Source: Actinomycetes bacterium
Lineage (GTDB): Bacteria; Actinomycetota; CALGFH01
Length of the DNA: 5,273 nt
NCBI GenBank assembly: GCA_030152105.1
Contig: JASLIH010000492.1
Location: 1 to 5,273 of the forward strand
Direction: 5' to 3'
Both the position numbers and the translations under genes were made by a program. Shown one piece after another: positions 5,242 to 5,273 of the stretch. The notes beneath the pieces were generated by a model. The model saw only the letters and a list, made by a program, of their open reading frames with translations. It did not search any database and had not been told where the DNA came from. Numbering within the stretch: position 1 is the stretch's first letter; every line of letters starts with the position of its first letter.

Positions 5242-5247
5242 CCCTCC
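5242..5247 (-). promoter_or_regulatory. Shine-Dalgarno-like GGAGGG before the small ORF
   Basis: GGAGGG on the minus strand (CCCTCC at 5242-5247) is 7 nt from the GTG at 5234 and about 100 nt from the deacetylase ATG. It can therefore serve the small ORF directly but the deacetylase only by coupling. If a longer gene runs through from outside the window, this motif is incidental. Confidence 0.4.
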
Positions 5248-5273
5248 GATGGTCGGTGGACGTCGATCCTCAC

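Overview
The window is GC-rich DNA with strong G/C preference at third codon positions, GTG/TTG starts and intergenic stem-loops without T-tracts. This is typical of Actinomycetota; nothing visible fixes the genus. I see four confident protein genes, one possible 31-codon ORF ahead of the last gene, one long non-coding gap, and no tRNA, rRNA, insertion sequence, CRISPR array or phage gene.

Layout. (1) 27-2312, plus strand: a cytoplasmic GH3 beta-glucosidase with the complete catalytic core and a roughly 80-residue tail. It lies so close to the left edge that an upstream operon partner is plausible. (2) 2313-2402: a short convergent gap with a stem-loop that could end transcription from both sides. 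(3) 2403-2798, minus strand: a RidA/YjgF-fold protein of normal length, starting at a GTG with a good Shine-Dalgarno, but with serine where the catalytic arginine of true RidA sits. (4) 2799-3304: about 500 bp between divergent genes, with no convincing gene but several hairpins and short direct repeats. (5) 3305-4327, plus strand: a ten-helix membrane protein of the HGSNAT/NagX (COG4299) acyltransferase family. (6) 4297-5142, minus strand: a Tat-exported NodB-type (CE4) polysaccharide deacetylase, overlapping gene 5 tail-to-tail by 31 bp. (7) 5139-5234, minus strand: a small ORF with a strong ribosome-binding site whose stop overlaps the deacetylase start (ATGA).

How they may fit together. 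GH3, the NagX-like protein and the CE4 deacetylase all belong to carbohydrate families. The last two come from families that respectively add an acetyl group to terminal glucosamine across a membrane and remove acetyl groups from N-acetylated glycans. The window therefore looks like a glycan-processing neighbourhood, but the genes form at least three transcription units and no shared pathway is proven. I see no clear new biological system. The most useful leads are the arginine-less Rid protein, the overlapping acyltransferase/deacetylase tails with an embedded hairpin, and the small ORF coupled to the deacetylase.
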